Program-made: the position numbers and the translations under genes | Shown: positions 46,501-56,684 of the stretch, piece by piece | Position numbering within the stretch: the first letter of the stretch is position 1 | Layout of the letters: the number at the start of each line of letters is the position of its first letter | Assembly (NCBI RefSeq): GCF_036588685.1 | Contig: NW_026963311.1 | Span: 1,178,001 to 1,242,000, forward strand | Source of the DNA: Mytilus trossulus | Taxonomy: Eukaryota > Mollusca > Bivalvia > Mytilida > Mytilidae | DNA length: 64,000 nucleotides | Direction of reading: 5' to 3' | The notes under the pieces: model-generated | What the model was told of the DNA's origin: nothing | Database searches by the model: none | The model's input: the letters and a program-made list of their open reading frames with translations, nothing else

Positions 46501-47080
46501 GACAAAGTGCAATCCACAGTAACAAATATACAACGAAAACATAATTGAATTTCAACGTCGTCTGTGACAGGAAATAACTTAGCCTCTAGACCTTAGCCAT
46601 ATTTTACATTTAATAAAAAAATCTAATCGCTAGGATATAAATGGATTTCATTTATATCAGTATATGTTTATGTCCTCAACACGTACAATATGTAAAATGA
46701 TAAAAGTATTGATCGCGTTGAGAGCAAAGTGCATACATTTATAATAGTTAACAAAATGACAATACAGTATTTATTTAAAACCCCATGGCTACGTTTGTTT
46801 ACATACTGCACATCTGTAGTGCATTATGAATACGATGCACATTTAATTTCCTTCCGCTTATATTCCAATTCAAAAATCAATTATATGTTAAATAAAAATT
46901 ATATTATATACAATTTCATCACTAATGTTTTCATAATAATCCTGTAAAAAATATTGCGACAATATTTGTCAAGTATAATTACTTACATTGTAATGCATAC
47001 ATAGCATGTTCGCTCCCATCCATTGCTATAACTACTTTCCTCTTGTTTTCCATCGCTGTTTCTTCTTCTGTGGACCCCAT
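37568..47080 (-). CDS. universal stress protein family gene C (4 coding exons, 168 aa)
   Basis: Coding exons on the minus strand: 47080-46987, 43444-43349, 38354-38248 and 37777-37568, stop TGA at 37570-37568. Introns are GT-AG, phases 1, 1, 0, total 507 nt. One UspA domain: [11 protein letters not shown] at 13-23 with the nucleotide-binding Asp, W32 across intron 1, TGTRGYG...LGS (G131, G134, G144, S145), C-terminal KKKEKH. Exon lengths 96, 107 and 210 equal those of gene B, its nearest relative. The ATG at 47080 has a strong AACATGG context. An in-frame ATG at 47110 would add ten residues, and it lies just inside a good acceptor (CCTTTTGCAG, AG at 47114-47113), so an untranslated upstream exon is possible. 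Intron 2 carries a minisatellite that reproduces this gene's exon-2 donor. Both long introns carry ~147-bp repeat arrays. A TATATA-rich stretch near 47245 could be a promoter, but this is weak. Confidence 0.94.
38432..38881. mobile_element. 450-bp element with 15-bp perfect terminal inverted repeats
   Basis: Ends ATAGGGAAAACGGTA and TACCGTTTTCCCTAT. It lies in intron 2 of gene C. The flanks are TA-rich and the target duplication cannot be decided. A minus-strand frame at 38565-38747 inside it has no recognisable domain. Confidence 0.65.
39740..41655 (+). repeat. ~147-bp-unit repeat element with TCAAGGTCA motifs (copy 1, intron 2 of gene C)
   Basis: Begins CAAGAGTGCACACGCTGAAA (this start appears twice, at 39740 and 39855). 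About ten units follow with GAACCATGAAAATGAGGTCA and TTCCATACACCAAATATAG. Motif positions are near 40006, 40145, 40292, 40421, 40567, 40680, 40827, 40974, 41121 and 41277. TCAAGGTCA is exact in seven of them. A short foreign repeat fragment interrupts it at about 41305-41380. It ends CTAACGCCGCCGCCG...TGTCGAGCTTTCTGCGAC, truncated relative to copy 2. Non-coding. Confidence 0.9.
42725..43349. repeat. 68-75 bp minisatellite copying the USP gene C exon-2 donor
   Basis: About ten units on the minus strand of the form CAAAATGGCAGTATTGTAAG, then TCTTACTCAGTTCTTTGTCG, then TCTGAATACCACACGTGAC. The unit at the right edge is the real exon-2 end and donor (junction 43349/43348). The neighbouring copies lie at 43274, 43205, about 43136, 43067 and onward to 42725. 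Units alternate TGCC/TGTC and CAAAG/CATAG, suggesting a two-unit higher-order repeat. Plus-strand frames that repeat SNVCHVWYSDD are translations of this array. Confidence 0.93.
43586..43690 (-). repeat. decayed SINE-like mussel repeat, minus orientation
   Basis: AAAGATGTGGTATTGTTG, GAGACAAATCTCCACCAGAG, ACCAAATGGCATGCATAGAA, then GTTAACCAACCCTTGCATCA. Located in intron 1 of gene C. Confidence 0.55.
43935..45023 (+). repeat. ~147-bp-unit repeat element with TCAAGGTCA motifs (copy 2, intron 1 of gene C)
   Basis: Starts AACAAGAGTGCACACGCTGA. Units are phased at 44088, 44235, 44381, 44528, 44674 and 44830, that is 146-147 bp and then 156 bp apart. TCAAGGTCA is exact in four. The 3' end is complete: GCTAACGCCGCCGCCGCCGG, then the bulged hairpin TGTCGAGCTTTCTGC...GCAGGCTCGACA, then AAAAA. 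It is the better-preserved sister of the copy at 39740-41655. Confidence 0.92.
45893..46057 (+). mobile_element. miniature inverted-repeat element, 5-bp TSD GCCTG
   Basis: Begins CATTGGCGGATCCA, ends TGGATCCGCCCCTG, flanked by GCCTG (45888-45892 and 46058-46062). The interior has a long G-run, TTGGAACCCCCC, TTTTTGGCCGATCAATACAT and CCTGGGTTGGGAACCCCC. It lies in intron 1 of gene C. The open frames across it on both strands are not genes. Confidence 0.92.
46165..46335 (+). repeat. dispersed repeat, partner at 50175-50420
   Basis: Shared blocks are TTGCTTAACATCCAGTGG, AAATATTTCAAGCATAT and GGTTCTGCAA, against GCTTCCCTAACGTCTAGTGG, CAAATATTTAATGCATATTA and GGTTCTACAATG in the other copy. Low to moderate identity. 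Confidence 0.5.
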
Positions 47081-47779
47081 GTTAAATGAACAAAGAGTCA
47101 ATGTTGACATTTCTGCAAAAGGTTTTAAAATTGTGTTTCACTACACTGCATTAAAATAAAGGATGACTATACATTATCAAAACATCACAAAAACTTTGGT
47201 CAACTTGTCAACATAATCGCTTTACACCATTATCCTATTGTTATTATATATAAACACTTTTATAACTCTATATTATGTCTAGGTCGTTATTATTGTCCTC
47301 GCTGAGCTTTGATCAAATGAAGTTCCGCTCTTCGTCGAATTTGAATCTAGGACCATCTAGTGTCTTCTGTCAGGTCTTTGTTGTTATCGGTATATCAAAA
47401 TTTACAATCGATTAACAAGGGCGAAACGAAACTTAAATTCTGAGGTAAGCGTAATATATGACCCAATTTACAATATCCACAGGCCATTCAATGCATGTAT
47501 ATACACAAGGAACTATTCTTTTATTATGCACTTCTTTCTATTTTCGAGTTCATGATAAAATAATCAAAATATTATTTTTCAAATGTCTTGTCTATTGTAT
47601 TGCAATCAGCATGAAGGCTTTCAATTTGTATTTTTTTCAAATTTAGAATTTAGAATTAGAAATAGAATAATTAAATTAACAATGCATGCTCATCTTCCAT
47701 CATAAAAGAAATTGAAAAAAAACATGGAAAGTCAAAGAATTACAAAAACGTGTGTATATTTCAGACAAGCTCATGATTG

Positions 47780-47945
47780 TGTTTTATACATAAATTTATA
47801 ATTGAACTTTTAAAATATGTTCTATTATATTGTATTGTATTGCATCGTATTTTAAAATATTTAAAATGTATATTTGTTTGTTTGTATTGCTTGACCCTTA
47901 TGGGTGTAATTTTGCAATAAAGATTATAATTATTTTGTTGACAAG
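47780..47945 (+). mobile_element. possible LINE 3' end
   Basis: AT-rich run ending TTGCTTGACCCTTATGGGTG, TAATTTTGCAATAAAGATTA, TAATTATT. A short ACCC-TTAT-GGGT hairpin, AATAAA and a simple ATT tail resemble the 3' ends of CR1/L2-type retroposons. No reverse-transcriptase sequence is present, so the call rests on resemblance. Confidence 0.35.
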
Positions 47946-48124
47946 GCCAAGAGCCTAAATTTGTGCATAGAAATTATCATGTTTCACAAAACCGATATAG
48001 TGCCACCCGAAGATCCCCGCTGTCTAATCGACACATTCGTGTTTTGCCGTTCAGTTAAAAATCGGAGTTTCAAATACAAAATCCCAACTTGACAATGCAA
48101 AAACTTAAGAAACATGTAATATGA

Positions 48125-48285
48125 AAGAACAATTCAAATAGACATTAAAAGGTATGAGTGCCAGTGAGACTTCTCAATGCAAGTCATAATTTGTAAAAGT
48201 AACACATTAAAGATAAAAGTACGGTCTTCAACAAGGAGCATTACTTGTCCCATTGGCACTCATACCACATCTTCTTATATCTATA
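48125..48285. repeat. dispersed repeat with complementary ends
   Basis: GGTATGAGTGCCAGTGAGAC near the left end is complementary in part to TTGTCCCATTGGCACTCATACC at the right. AAAGTACGGTCTTCAACAAG and GAGCATTACTTG in the middle are SINE-tail-like. Confidence 0.55.
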
Positions 48286-48289
48286 ATTA

Positions 48290-50170
48290 ACAATAAAATA
48301 AAATAAAATTTTCGAAAGACCCATTCCTAACTTATATTAAGCTTTTATTTTTGCATTAATCTTGGTGTTTACAAATAAGTTACAACCAATCGGACTAACG
48401 CCCTAACGAGTGGTATCTAATAATATCTAACATTTTTGTTTTTGGTCACTGAATAGCGTCATGATTTCACGATTGTAATGTTTCAATAAGGACTCATGGT
48501 ATCGATTTCGTCCACTGGATGATTTATTTTCATCATGATAGTTTGAAGATGACCCCGACAGCCCACTGAAGGACACACTACTAATGAATAACAGGTTGGT
48601 TATCTTTTAAACGTACTATCAATATAAGGACATCTTACAACGCAAAAAAAACCCACTTATGTTTACATTAAAAATATGTCAGATTTATGTTTTCTTTTGG
48701 TTTTACATATCATTGAATTATAAATCAAACAAGCTTGGCCTTTCATCTTAAAGTTCAGATACATGTTCAACTTTGTACAAATACTATATATATATCATGT
48801 AAAACTTCCTTTAACATTGTTGTGGTTGACGGTCTGTTTCGATAGCCTGTGACCAATTTCATGTTACACATGTAATATTCTGAGGTATGGGTAAGGAAGG
48901 TGGGGCAGCAGGAAGGATGCAATGATTATTCTGACCTGGGAAAATTATAACATCGGAAATCTCGCGCATTTGATTTTTTTAAGGTTTTTAACAGCATGTA
49001 TTAGAACAGTAAACCTCATGTCCTGATACCCCTAGCTATTTCCGGTTTCGATATGGAGCGAAAACATCCTAATTTACATATGTTAAGACGTTCAAACCAT
49101 TTTTGTCTACTGGTATACATGAACCATATGGAAATTTTCTTACCTTCGTTTGTAGGAGATAAATGATTAAAACTAAAGTCCTAAGCAATCGCAAGTTGGT
49201 GTCAAACACATAACACGAGCTTATTATGAGGTTCTAATTATACATAGCAATTGTTTAGAGTTATTTGTAGTCAAAGTAGTCTAAATTCATAAATGACTAG
49301 CTGTTTCATTGTTTTATTGTAACATAATTATGCACTTCCTATGCAATCGATCATTCAATGTGCAATTTTATCTTTCACAATTATTTTCTTTTATGATGCA
49401 CACATAATGCAACATCAATAATGCAGCTCAAAACATTGGAAAAAGTTCCAATATTGTAGATTCGTATTTAATGAAGAAGAAAAAAATGTATACATATGTA
49501 TACATTGACCTAAATTTTCTTATAATAATTAAACTGTCAAATGAAAAAGGTAATTAATCGAAAACATCAAAATTAATATTTTGCTGGTATGCTACTTAAT
49601 ATTATTCTTGCATTTTGACATTTGTTTATTGTTTAGACTACGGGACCGGAGAAAGGGGGAGGATGTTAAAACATATTTTTTGTTGACCAGTTTGCAGTTT
49701 TTATTGCAGAAAATAAAACAACAATTTTTACTAGAAAGAGCGAAAATTGTACTACGAAAACTTCGAGAGAGGAGAAAACTGTCATTTTAGATTCCAGTTA
49801 CATTAGAGACAAAGCTCTATTGGTATAGTCTTACTGGTAAAGTCCAAATTAAGAACAAAATTATCATTTTTTTTTCAAAGTCCTCTCATAAAAGAGAATC
49901 TCTGAAGATGATCTTGTGAGAAAAAGAAGTGTCCTGTGTTGTCATAAGCTGTAATGATACCAACACCATTTAGTTCACTAACAAAAATATCATACTAGTA
50001 ACTGGAGAGAAGAGTCTTCATTTAGAAAATAGATGTACAAGTAAATACATATCTATAATTTTATTTAAAAGATCAATGTTGCTGTTATTGAAAAAATAAG
50101 GTTAACAAAATAGTAGCAACTTAGCAACTTCAAGCAATCTAGATCTTTTATAAAAATCAATTCGCACAAA
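48290..50170. other. intergenic, no gene recognised
   Basis: AT-rich. The 69-codon plus-strand frame at 49581-49790 is Leu/Arg/Lys-rich, lacks a domain and has no supporting signals. No RNA gene or repeat was identified. Confidence 0.4.
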
Positions 50171-50174
50171 TTCA

Positions 50175-50420
50175 TTCATATTTGATTGCTTGAATTTTGC
50201 TTCCCTAACGTCTAGTGGCAAATATTTAATGCATATTAAGTTTACGACAAAAACAAATTACAACGAAAGGAAGGTTCTACAATGTTATTCAACCGGGTAG
50301 GAAAAACGGGACGGACTGCCTCTTGAAAATTAAGGTTTAGTTGGACAGTGCCGATATTTCGTTTCAAACAAGTCAACAACGTACATGTTAGGTCCATCAG
50401 AGAGTGTTTTCTAGCGGTCT
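50175..50420 (+). repeat. dispersed repeat, partner of 46165-46335
   Basis: TTTGCTTCCCTAACGTCTAG, GCATATTAAGTTTACGAC, ACGGGACGGACTGCCTCTTG, GGACAGTGCCGATATTTCG. Non-coding. Confidence 0.5.
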
Positions 50421-50744
50421 TTAGTTACTTTTAGATATAGGGTGTCACTCCCTCTGCAATGGGCATTAGATATAGCATCACCTATTTACTTCCCAAAGTT
50501 AAGAAATCAAATGATATATACAAAAAAAAGTCATATGTATGTACAGTCACCTTTTGAGGGTAATCGATGTGTGATGACTGGCTTCACAATAAATCCTCAT
50601 TGATGACAATTATTAGAAGAAAACTCTATAGATACATTTTCATACATGTATTTGGTAGATTGAAGACAAGATAGGATATTACATGGCTCATTATTTTAAA
50701 GAAAAAGGTGGAAACAGATCGACAGACCGACAGACGTAATTTTA

Positions 50745-51060
50745 TATATCAATATAGAAATAGCAATATTCAGGATCCCTGATTTATTTATTATGTAATA
50801 ATAAAATGTTATATAATTATTGTTTTAACTGTCCTCTATATCTCACGCGTTGCTTTGTAAAACCAATTGAAGAACTATGTTGCTGATTAAACCATGGAAA
50901 TATTATATTGACAATAAGATGATTATATTGAACATCGACTATTATTACCGACATTTTACCAACACAAAGTGCATTCCACTTTTTATGGTTATCTATTTGA
51001 GCTTCTTCATCGAAAAACAAGCAAACTCCAAACTCTGATTATGCAGATTCATGTGGGATA
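50745..51060. repeat. segmental duplicate of 58796-59125
   Basis: Shared in order: AGACGTAATTTT, CAATATTCAGGATCCCTGAT, CTCACGCGTTGC, TTAAACCATGGAAATATTAT, TTGAACATCGACT, CAAAGTGCATTCCA, GATTATGCAGATTCATGTGG. A 67-codon minus-strand frame here (50817-51020) is broken by stops in the partner, so the shared sequence is probably non-coding. Confidence 0.75.
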
Positions 51061-51940
51061 CAACATCGAATACACATGTATATCCTTTATTAACTGTTTT
51101 AAAATTGTACCTTTTGGAAATTGCAAACATTTGATTACCATATCCAAACCTAAAGAAACCAATAGATCACTAGCTTTCGAGTGATGTCCTTCACCGGAAA
51201 AAATCGTCAATTATGCTTGCCTTTATGACATAAACACCAGATAGAGGGTACCGCCTGCATATATCTCTGCACTATTAAAAGTTTATCATTCAAGCGTCTT
51301 CATGGCTAGAAATGACGGTAGTGCTGATTAAATCAATTACAAGAATTTAATTTGCCAAAAAATTCGTTCAATATAGCATTAAAATATTTATAACCGCTCG
51401 CTCAACATTGGAACGGACAGATGCTCCTACAAACGCAGATAGACTACATGTAACGTTACGTATCACGGGCCTAGGCCTAGGGTAGTAGAACTTTTCTGCA
51501 AGCGGATTTTTTTTTGTTCTAAGTTTAGTATCGTTTCTGTTCCACTTACAGCTTGATAAATATTTTGAAAAACTTCTGAACGTTTTTTGTTTTTTGTTTT
51601 CCGCTTACAGAAATTCTATGAAAAGATAATCACGCCAAAGACATGATCTCGTGTCTGCGTTGCTTCATAAAACGTAAAGTCAATCAAAAACGCAAGAATA
51701 ATGTTCGCTAAGACCAAATTTTTGACGGAAATGCAACGAACTCGAAATTGGTCTATTACAAGTAGCAATAGAGATCATTGAAGGAGATAATTAAAGGCAA
51801 AATATAACCTTTTATGTTGGTAATTCAATCTCTGGAGGGTGAGGACACTTCGCACCCCATACATGACGTGACGCTGGAATATGTCACATTTTAAAGCTTG
51901 AATATATGTGAATAGGTCGGGGAAAACTATCAGAATGTTA

Positions 51941-53144
51941 GGGGACGACCATTTGATATTCTGGGGGGGGGGGGGGGGGGGGCAGGATTTATTTTTGATC
52001 GGTTATTTATTTTTGTAAACTAAGAGGACAGATTATTCATTTTCTGCACTATTGAAGCAAGATTTTTCATTTTCATCAAAGCAAGCTGGGACTGATGATT
52101 CATTATCACAACTATATTTTTATGATGTTCGAAACCATACAATTTTTAAATGATTTGTTTATTATAAATAATACATGTATAGTCAAGTCATTCAGTACCA
52201 TTTAATCAGAATTAATCATCATGCTCTGAAGAAATTAATCTTTTATATTCCCAACTGCATCTACATGTATTGCATACATACATAGTATTGAAGTTTGTTT
52301 GTAAAATTATATAGCCTCTTATAAAAGAAGTGTCAAACATATTTCGCCGAGCGGAGCGAGTCATTTTTTTTAAAGGGGTTTGGAGCCACTGAAGGCCAAG
52401 AAGCTATAGAACAAATCATGCTTTCTGGGTGTTCCGAAGACCCTTTCTTAATCTAAAATGCATGTATTATCTTAATAATTTTTTGACAATATTTTGGTCT
52501 CAAAGCAAAATGTATAAATTCAGTGTGAGACTTAAGTTTCTAGGGACAACATCCAAAGAGCAATGTGCATGATAAAGCAAAAATGGAATTCACATAGTTT
52601 TTAAAGTCTGTGGCTGCTGTTATTTTTTAAACTCATGATCAAGTTCATAACAAAATTACTAGATTACAAAAGGAATGCAACACTAACAGAATACAGAAGG
52701 GCAATCAATGAACAAAAGACAAAAAAATAAGAAACATTGATTCCGAAAAATCAGGGCTACATCTGAAGGAAAACAGAACTTGCTTCTTGCAAGTCACTGA
52801 CCGTGAACAGAATTTGATGGAGACAAGCGTTTGATTTTGAAATTTCCTACATGAGGCGTTTGCCTCAATGTAGTTACGGCCCTCTGAAAATAAAAGTGAG
52901 GTAATGTTTCCTTAGACAATATACCTCAAGTTAAATGAAACCAATTATTTATACGTTTATTATTAAAAAAAAAATGGGAAGTGTTTCCCGATTTTTGTGG
53001 GGAAAAAAGATAAATTTATGAAGAATCTGGTGCCATCTCATACTTTCGATTAGACCTGCTGAGTTATTTATTTTCAAACTACCACAGAACAAACCATTTA
53101 TTTTTGGGATTATCAAGGCTGAGTTATTTATTTTCAAAATCCTC

Positions 53145-53178
<34 letters not shown>

Positions 53179-53198
53179 AATATCAAATGGTCGTCCCC
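51941..53198. mobile_element. Harbinger-like non-autonomous DNA element, TTA target duplication
   Basis: Termini GGGGACGACCATTTGATATT and AATATCAAATGGTCGTCCCC, flanked by TTA on both sides (51938-51940, 53199-53201). Just inside lie a run of about 20 G on the left and about 30 C on the right, then GGCAGGA/TCCTGCC, and TTATTTATTTTTG-type repeats in both arms. The 3-bp TWA-type duplication points to the PIF/Harbinger superfamily, inferred from structure. No transposase frame. The minus-strand frame at 52949-53137 is a translation of the right arm. Confidence 0.85.
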
Positions 53199-53360
53199 TT
53201 ATCGTGACAAAATCAGCTTCTGCAAGATATCACCGGCCACACGGACATCGGGGACTTCACTGTAAGCCTTAACCCTCTTGCTGCCGGAGGGACACATATG
53301 TCCATGGCTAAATGTATGCAAGCTTCTCATCAATGCTGTATCTCCCATTTTTTTTAGGCC

Positions 53361-53927
53361 CTATAGTCGCCGTCAGCTGAAATTCGTAGCGGTTATCAGT
53401 TAAAATAATCTAAACTATCAACCACGTTCACTCGAGATATAGTTTTTCACATTCAATTCATAAATCGCAAAAAGAAAAACCACTACTGACCTACCTTTTA
53501 AGTGATTGCACTGTGATAATCCTGACCTTCACATTTTCCAAGACTATTTTGAATGGTGGAATCCGCCATTGTTTTTTCCGGAAGTGTTCCCGTGGAGTTC
53601 AATTTCATAACATTTGCATAAAGCGCGGGAAACCGTATCACATCAATGAAAAGAACATTTCAGGAAACTGCGTAAATGACGAATTTCACATGTAAACAAA
53701 TGATCCTCATAGAAACGAAGATGGCGGAATTACAATGGAAAACATTCTGGAAAATGTGAAGGTCAGGATTATTACAGTGCGATCACTTAAAAGGTAAGTC
53801 AATAGTGGTTTTTCTTTTCGCGATTTATGAATGGAATGAGAAAAACTATATCTCGAGAGAACGCGGTTGATAGTTAAGATTATTTTTACCGATAACCGCT
53901 ACGAATTTCAGCTGACGGCGACTATAG
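53361..53927. repeat. 180-bp inverted repeat with exon-donor-like arms
   Basis: Left arm 53361-53540 and right arm 53748-53927 are reverse complements at over 90% identity. Common blocks are CTATAGTCGCCGTCAGCTG, AAATTCGTAGCGGTTATC, CTCGAGATATAGTTTTTC, AAAAGAAAAACCACTA and TAATCCTGACCTTCACATTT. Each arm, read outward, contains ATCACTTAAAAG followed by GTAAGT (right) or GTAGGT (left), good splice donors. Confidence 0.88.
53541..53747. promoter_or_regulatory. candidate bidirectional promoter between the inverted arms
   Basis: The 207-bp spacer carries outward-facing ATGGCGGA blocks on both sides: minus ATG at 53569-53567, plus AAGATGGCGGA with ATG at 53721. In other animals AAGATGGCGG is a YY1-type core promoter motif. 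CCGGAAGTG at 53578-53586 is an ETS-type site. On the plus strand a second ATG (ACAATGG, 53734) opens a frame of about 20 codons, MENILENVKVRIITVRSLK, to the donor at 53793/53794. No downstream exon was recognised. Could equally be the loop of a foldback element. Confidence 0.3.
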
Positions 53928-54544
53928 ATTCAATCACCATGTGTCATTTTACTGTATTTCGATTCACACACCAGTGTAGCCTAAACCTGCTCATCAGTAT
54001 GATTTTATTTCGTACCAGGTTATCAAGGTTATGTAAATATATAAACAGTTACCTTATGATTATAATTTATAGCAATTCTTTAAGTTTGTTTACATTTAGA
54101 CATTGTTGACGTCACAATAAAATTCATTACAACAGGACCAACATCGGAAACGTTTCCGTATTTGCGTTTCTTTTCTTTTCCAATATATTCTGAACTTAAA
54201 AAAATGTGGAATAGATTATTTTAACTCTTGACCACGGATTATTATATGTTATTGACAGGTTACCTACTTTTGGTAAGACATACTGTTACTATGTCAGGTA
54301 AGAACAAACGTATATTGGTGCAAATTAGGGAAAAGTTGACTGTTTTTCGATGATTTTGTCGGGCTTTTGTCGTCTATATAAAACAGTTTAACCCACCTTC
54401 CAAAAAATTTGTTCAAATTGTAAGCTTTAGTTTACTTCTTTAAGTTGCCCTTACTTGACCGAGTACTAGAATGTTCTACCGCAGAGTAGGTAACCTGTCA
54501 AAAATATAAACTCAGAAGTAAAAGTCAGACGGTAATACCAATAA

Positions 54545-54668
54545 AATAAATGCGTTCGAATACTTTACTAATTATCGTGTGCTGTCAGTATTTATACTGA
54601 AGCCTGTTGTTCTCACTGATCTATCTAGTTTGCTCCAATAAAAACTGACTGCCACGAGATAAAGCAAT
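54545..54668 (+). mobile_element. tRNA-derived SINE, 3' part
   Basis: TGCTGTCAGTATTTATACTG, GTTCTCACTGATCTATC, GCTCCAATAAAAACTGACTG, CCACGAGATAAAG. Matches the plus copy at 59680-59855 and shares the same junction with the unit that follows, so it was already there when the unit was duplicated. Confidence 0.6.
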
Positions 54669-54689
54669 AATGTTTAAAATAGCGTTAAC

Positions 54690-55251
54690 CATCAATCAAG
54701 CTTAGGAAGCAAAAAAAAACAAAAACAAGCAAGCTATCAATCTAATCTTTTCAAAACTTAGTTTGAGAATGTCCATTTTAAAAAAAGATAGACCACTATA
54801 AAACTTAAAGTAGTTCCTAGAGGTAAAAGGATAGTGACCAAAGTTCTTGACTTGAGATTTATAAGCAGTATAATTTAAGTAATAAAACAACAAACTCTTT
54901 CGTATAATTGTTTTTCTCACATGAATCAATCAATAAGTAAAAAGTATGGATAATGAGATTTGTATCTCCCTACCTGAAACTAAGATGCATGAACACGTTA
55001 AAAGCAATAATCGATTTATCATTGCTAATATTTCAATATTAAGTATATGAATTATAAAAATTGCTTCCACACTAGCATTCGCTTATACGAATTCATAATA
55101 ATTCTGGTTCTTTTTAATTTTAGTTTTAATTATAAATCGGTAATAGTCATCTAATTAGTCGAGTTCCTACTGTCAACACTTTTGTTAGATCTAATTTTGC
55201 AATGAATTAGTGACAAGTTTGGAATATTTATTGGCTGAAATTGCACAATTT
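54690..55251 (-). repeat. duplicated unit U1 (array 54.7-62 kb)
   Basis: Contains AAGATAGACCACTATAAAAC, AGTGACCAAAGTTCTTGACT, CACATGAATCAATCAATAAG, then, read leftwards, TTAGTTTCAG with GTAGGGAGAT (donor-like junction at 54974/54973), and CGAATTCATAATAATTC, GAGTTCCTACTGTCAACAC. Identity to U2-U4 is moderate, with many small gaps. Confidence 0.75.
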
Positions 55252-56684
55252 TAGTCCAGCCAAACTAAGATTTAACCTAATAAACTAATTGCAACAGAAC
55301 ATGTTTTAGTTCTAATCTATAGCATTAAGTCCTTAATATACACAGAAAAAAAGTCCCATAAAATCTAACTTGAGGAAAACTCAAAATCAGCTTTTTTAAT
55401 TTCCTATGGAAATTAACATTGAAAGGGGAGATTATTCTGCAAAAATGAGGTTTTTTTTTGTAATTTTTTGGTTGATTTTCTTACAATTTATGTGAAGTAT
55501 GATACTTTGAGTTCGAATTTGATTGAATTATTTTTTTTTGTGCATTTTTCATTACAAAAATTGCAAGTTTGTGGTTTGTGACCATTTTGAAAAAATAATG
55601 TGAAAATTTGGTATTGTTTATATCTGTGTATTATATTTTTTCAGTATCTTACTTGTTTAAAGAAACTTTAAACCACAAAAAGAAGAATACATGCTTAATT
55701 ATTTTTATTAAATTTGAGATTCTTTACCTTGACATGTTGAAAAATTTAATAAATGGTCAACTGTGAATTTCGAAATCTAGATTGTAGCTTGATAAATATA
55801 GATTATAACATGGCATTTTTCATATCAGACCCCTTATCAGCCCTAGGTCATGATATCAGCCCGAGAGCCGACAGGCTCGTGTGATGATTTTGACCATGGG
55901 CTGATAAGGGGTCTGATATGAAAAATGACATGTTATCTCCTTTTTATCATGTACTTCAACACAAGACATACAGACAAAAACGATTTTAAAAACTTTGAAA
56001 AAATTCTTTTGTTGTAATATTTGTCTTGCATTTTTTAATAATATATTTTCCTGATTCCTTATTTATTTTGTATCCAACCTTGTTATGTTTTACTCAAAGA
56101 AACGTACCAGTGAAGTATATTTTCCGGAATTTGTCGAATGACGTCGATATGTCATCCGATAACGTTACAGCAAAGCATGCGATAATAACCGGAAGCAGTT
56201 GATAACGAAAGCAGTTGATATAAACCGGAAGCAGTTCATAACAAAAGTCATGTCACACGGCTAAGGCAATTCTTCAAATTTAATGAATAATATATGTACA
56301 AATAAGTTTTATCATGGGGTACAATTATACCATTTACAAGTATATGATAAAAGATGTGATAACACCTTTATAGTTGTTTGTTATACTCTTATGACGGCTA
56401 AAAAATCAAGAATCAATACATTCTGATGAATAGAAGCAGTAAAGTTATAATTTTGTATCAATTTGTATTGATATGTCTGTCTTTTTTGCAGAATCATCTC
56501 CTTTTTCAATGAAAATTTCCATAGGAATTTTGAATGGTGATTATTTTAGTCTTCCTCAAGTAATATTTTATGGGACTTTTTTCTGTGTATATTTGGGGTA
56601 TAATGCTAAAGATTAAAACTTTAAAATCTTCTGTTGCAATAACTTCAAGGTTAGGGTCAAATTTATGCTAGATTGACTGGACTA
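55252..56684. mobile_element. TA-flanked inverted-repeat element (~1.43 kb)
   Basis: Termini TAGTCCAGCCAAACTAAG and its counterpart TAGATTGACTGGACTA. Inverted-repeat arms run about 200 bp at roughly 80% identity (CAGAAAAAAAGTCCCATAAA, CTTGAGGAAAAC, TTTCCTATGGAAATT, GGAGATTATTCTGCAAAAA are mirrored at 56490-56590). The homologous place between U3 and U4 lacks it, which marks its borders. TA at both ends would suit a Tc1/mariner-type duplication. No transposase frame. Confidence 0.75.
55805..55936. repeat. long hairpin (39-bp arms) inside the TA-flanked element
   Basis: ATAACATGGCATTTTTCATA through CCCCTTATCAGCCC is mirrored at 55898-55936 with one mismatch. The loop contains CCGAGAGCCGACAGGCTCG and TCATGATATCA. 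It has the same plan as the hairpins at 5026 and 8027. Confidence 0.9.

Noticed and set aside
50817-51020. 67-codon minus frame in the duplicated segment
   Set aside because: The paralogous copy at 58796-59125 breaks the frame with several stops, so the shared sequence is not conserved as protein.
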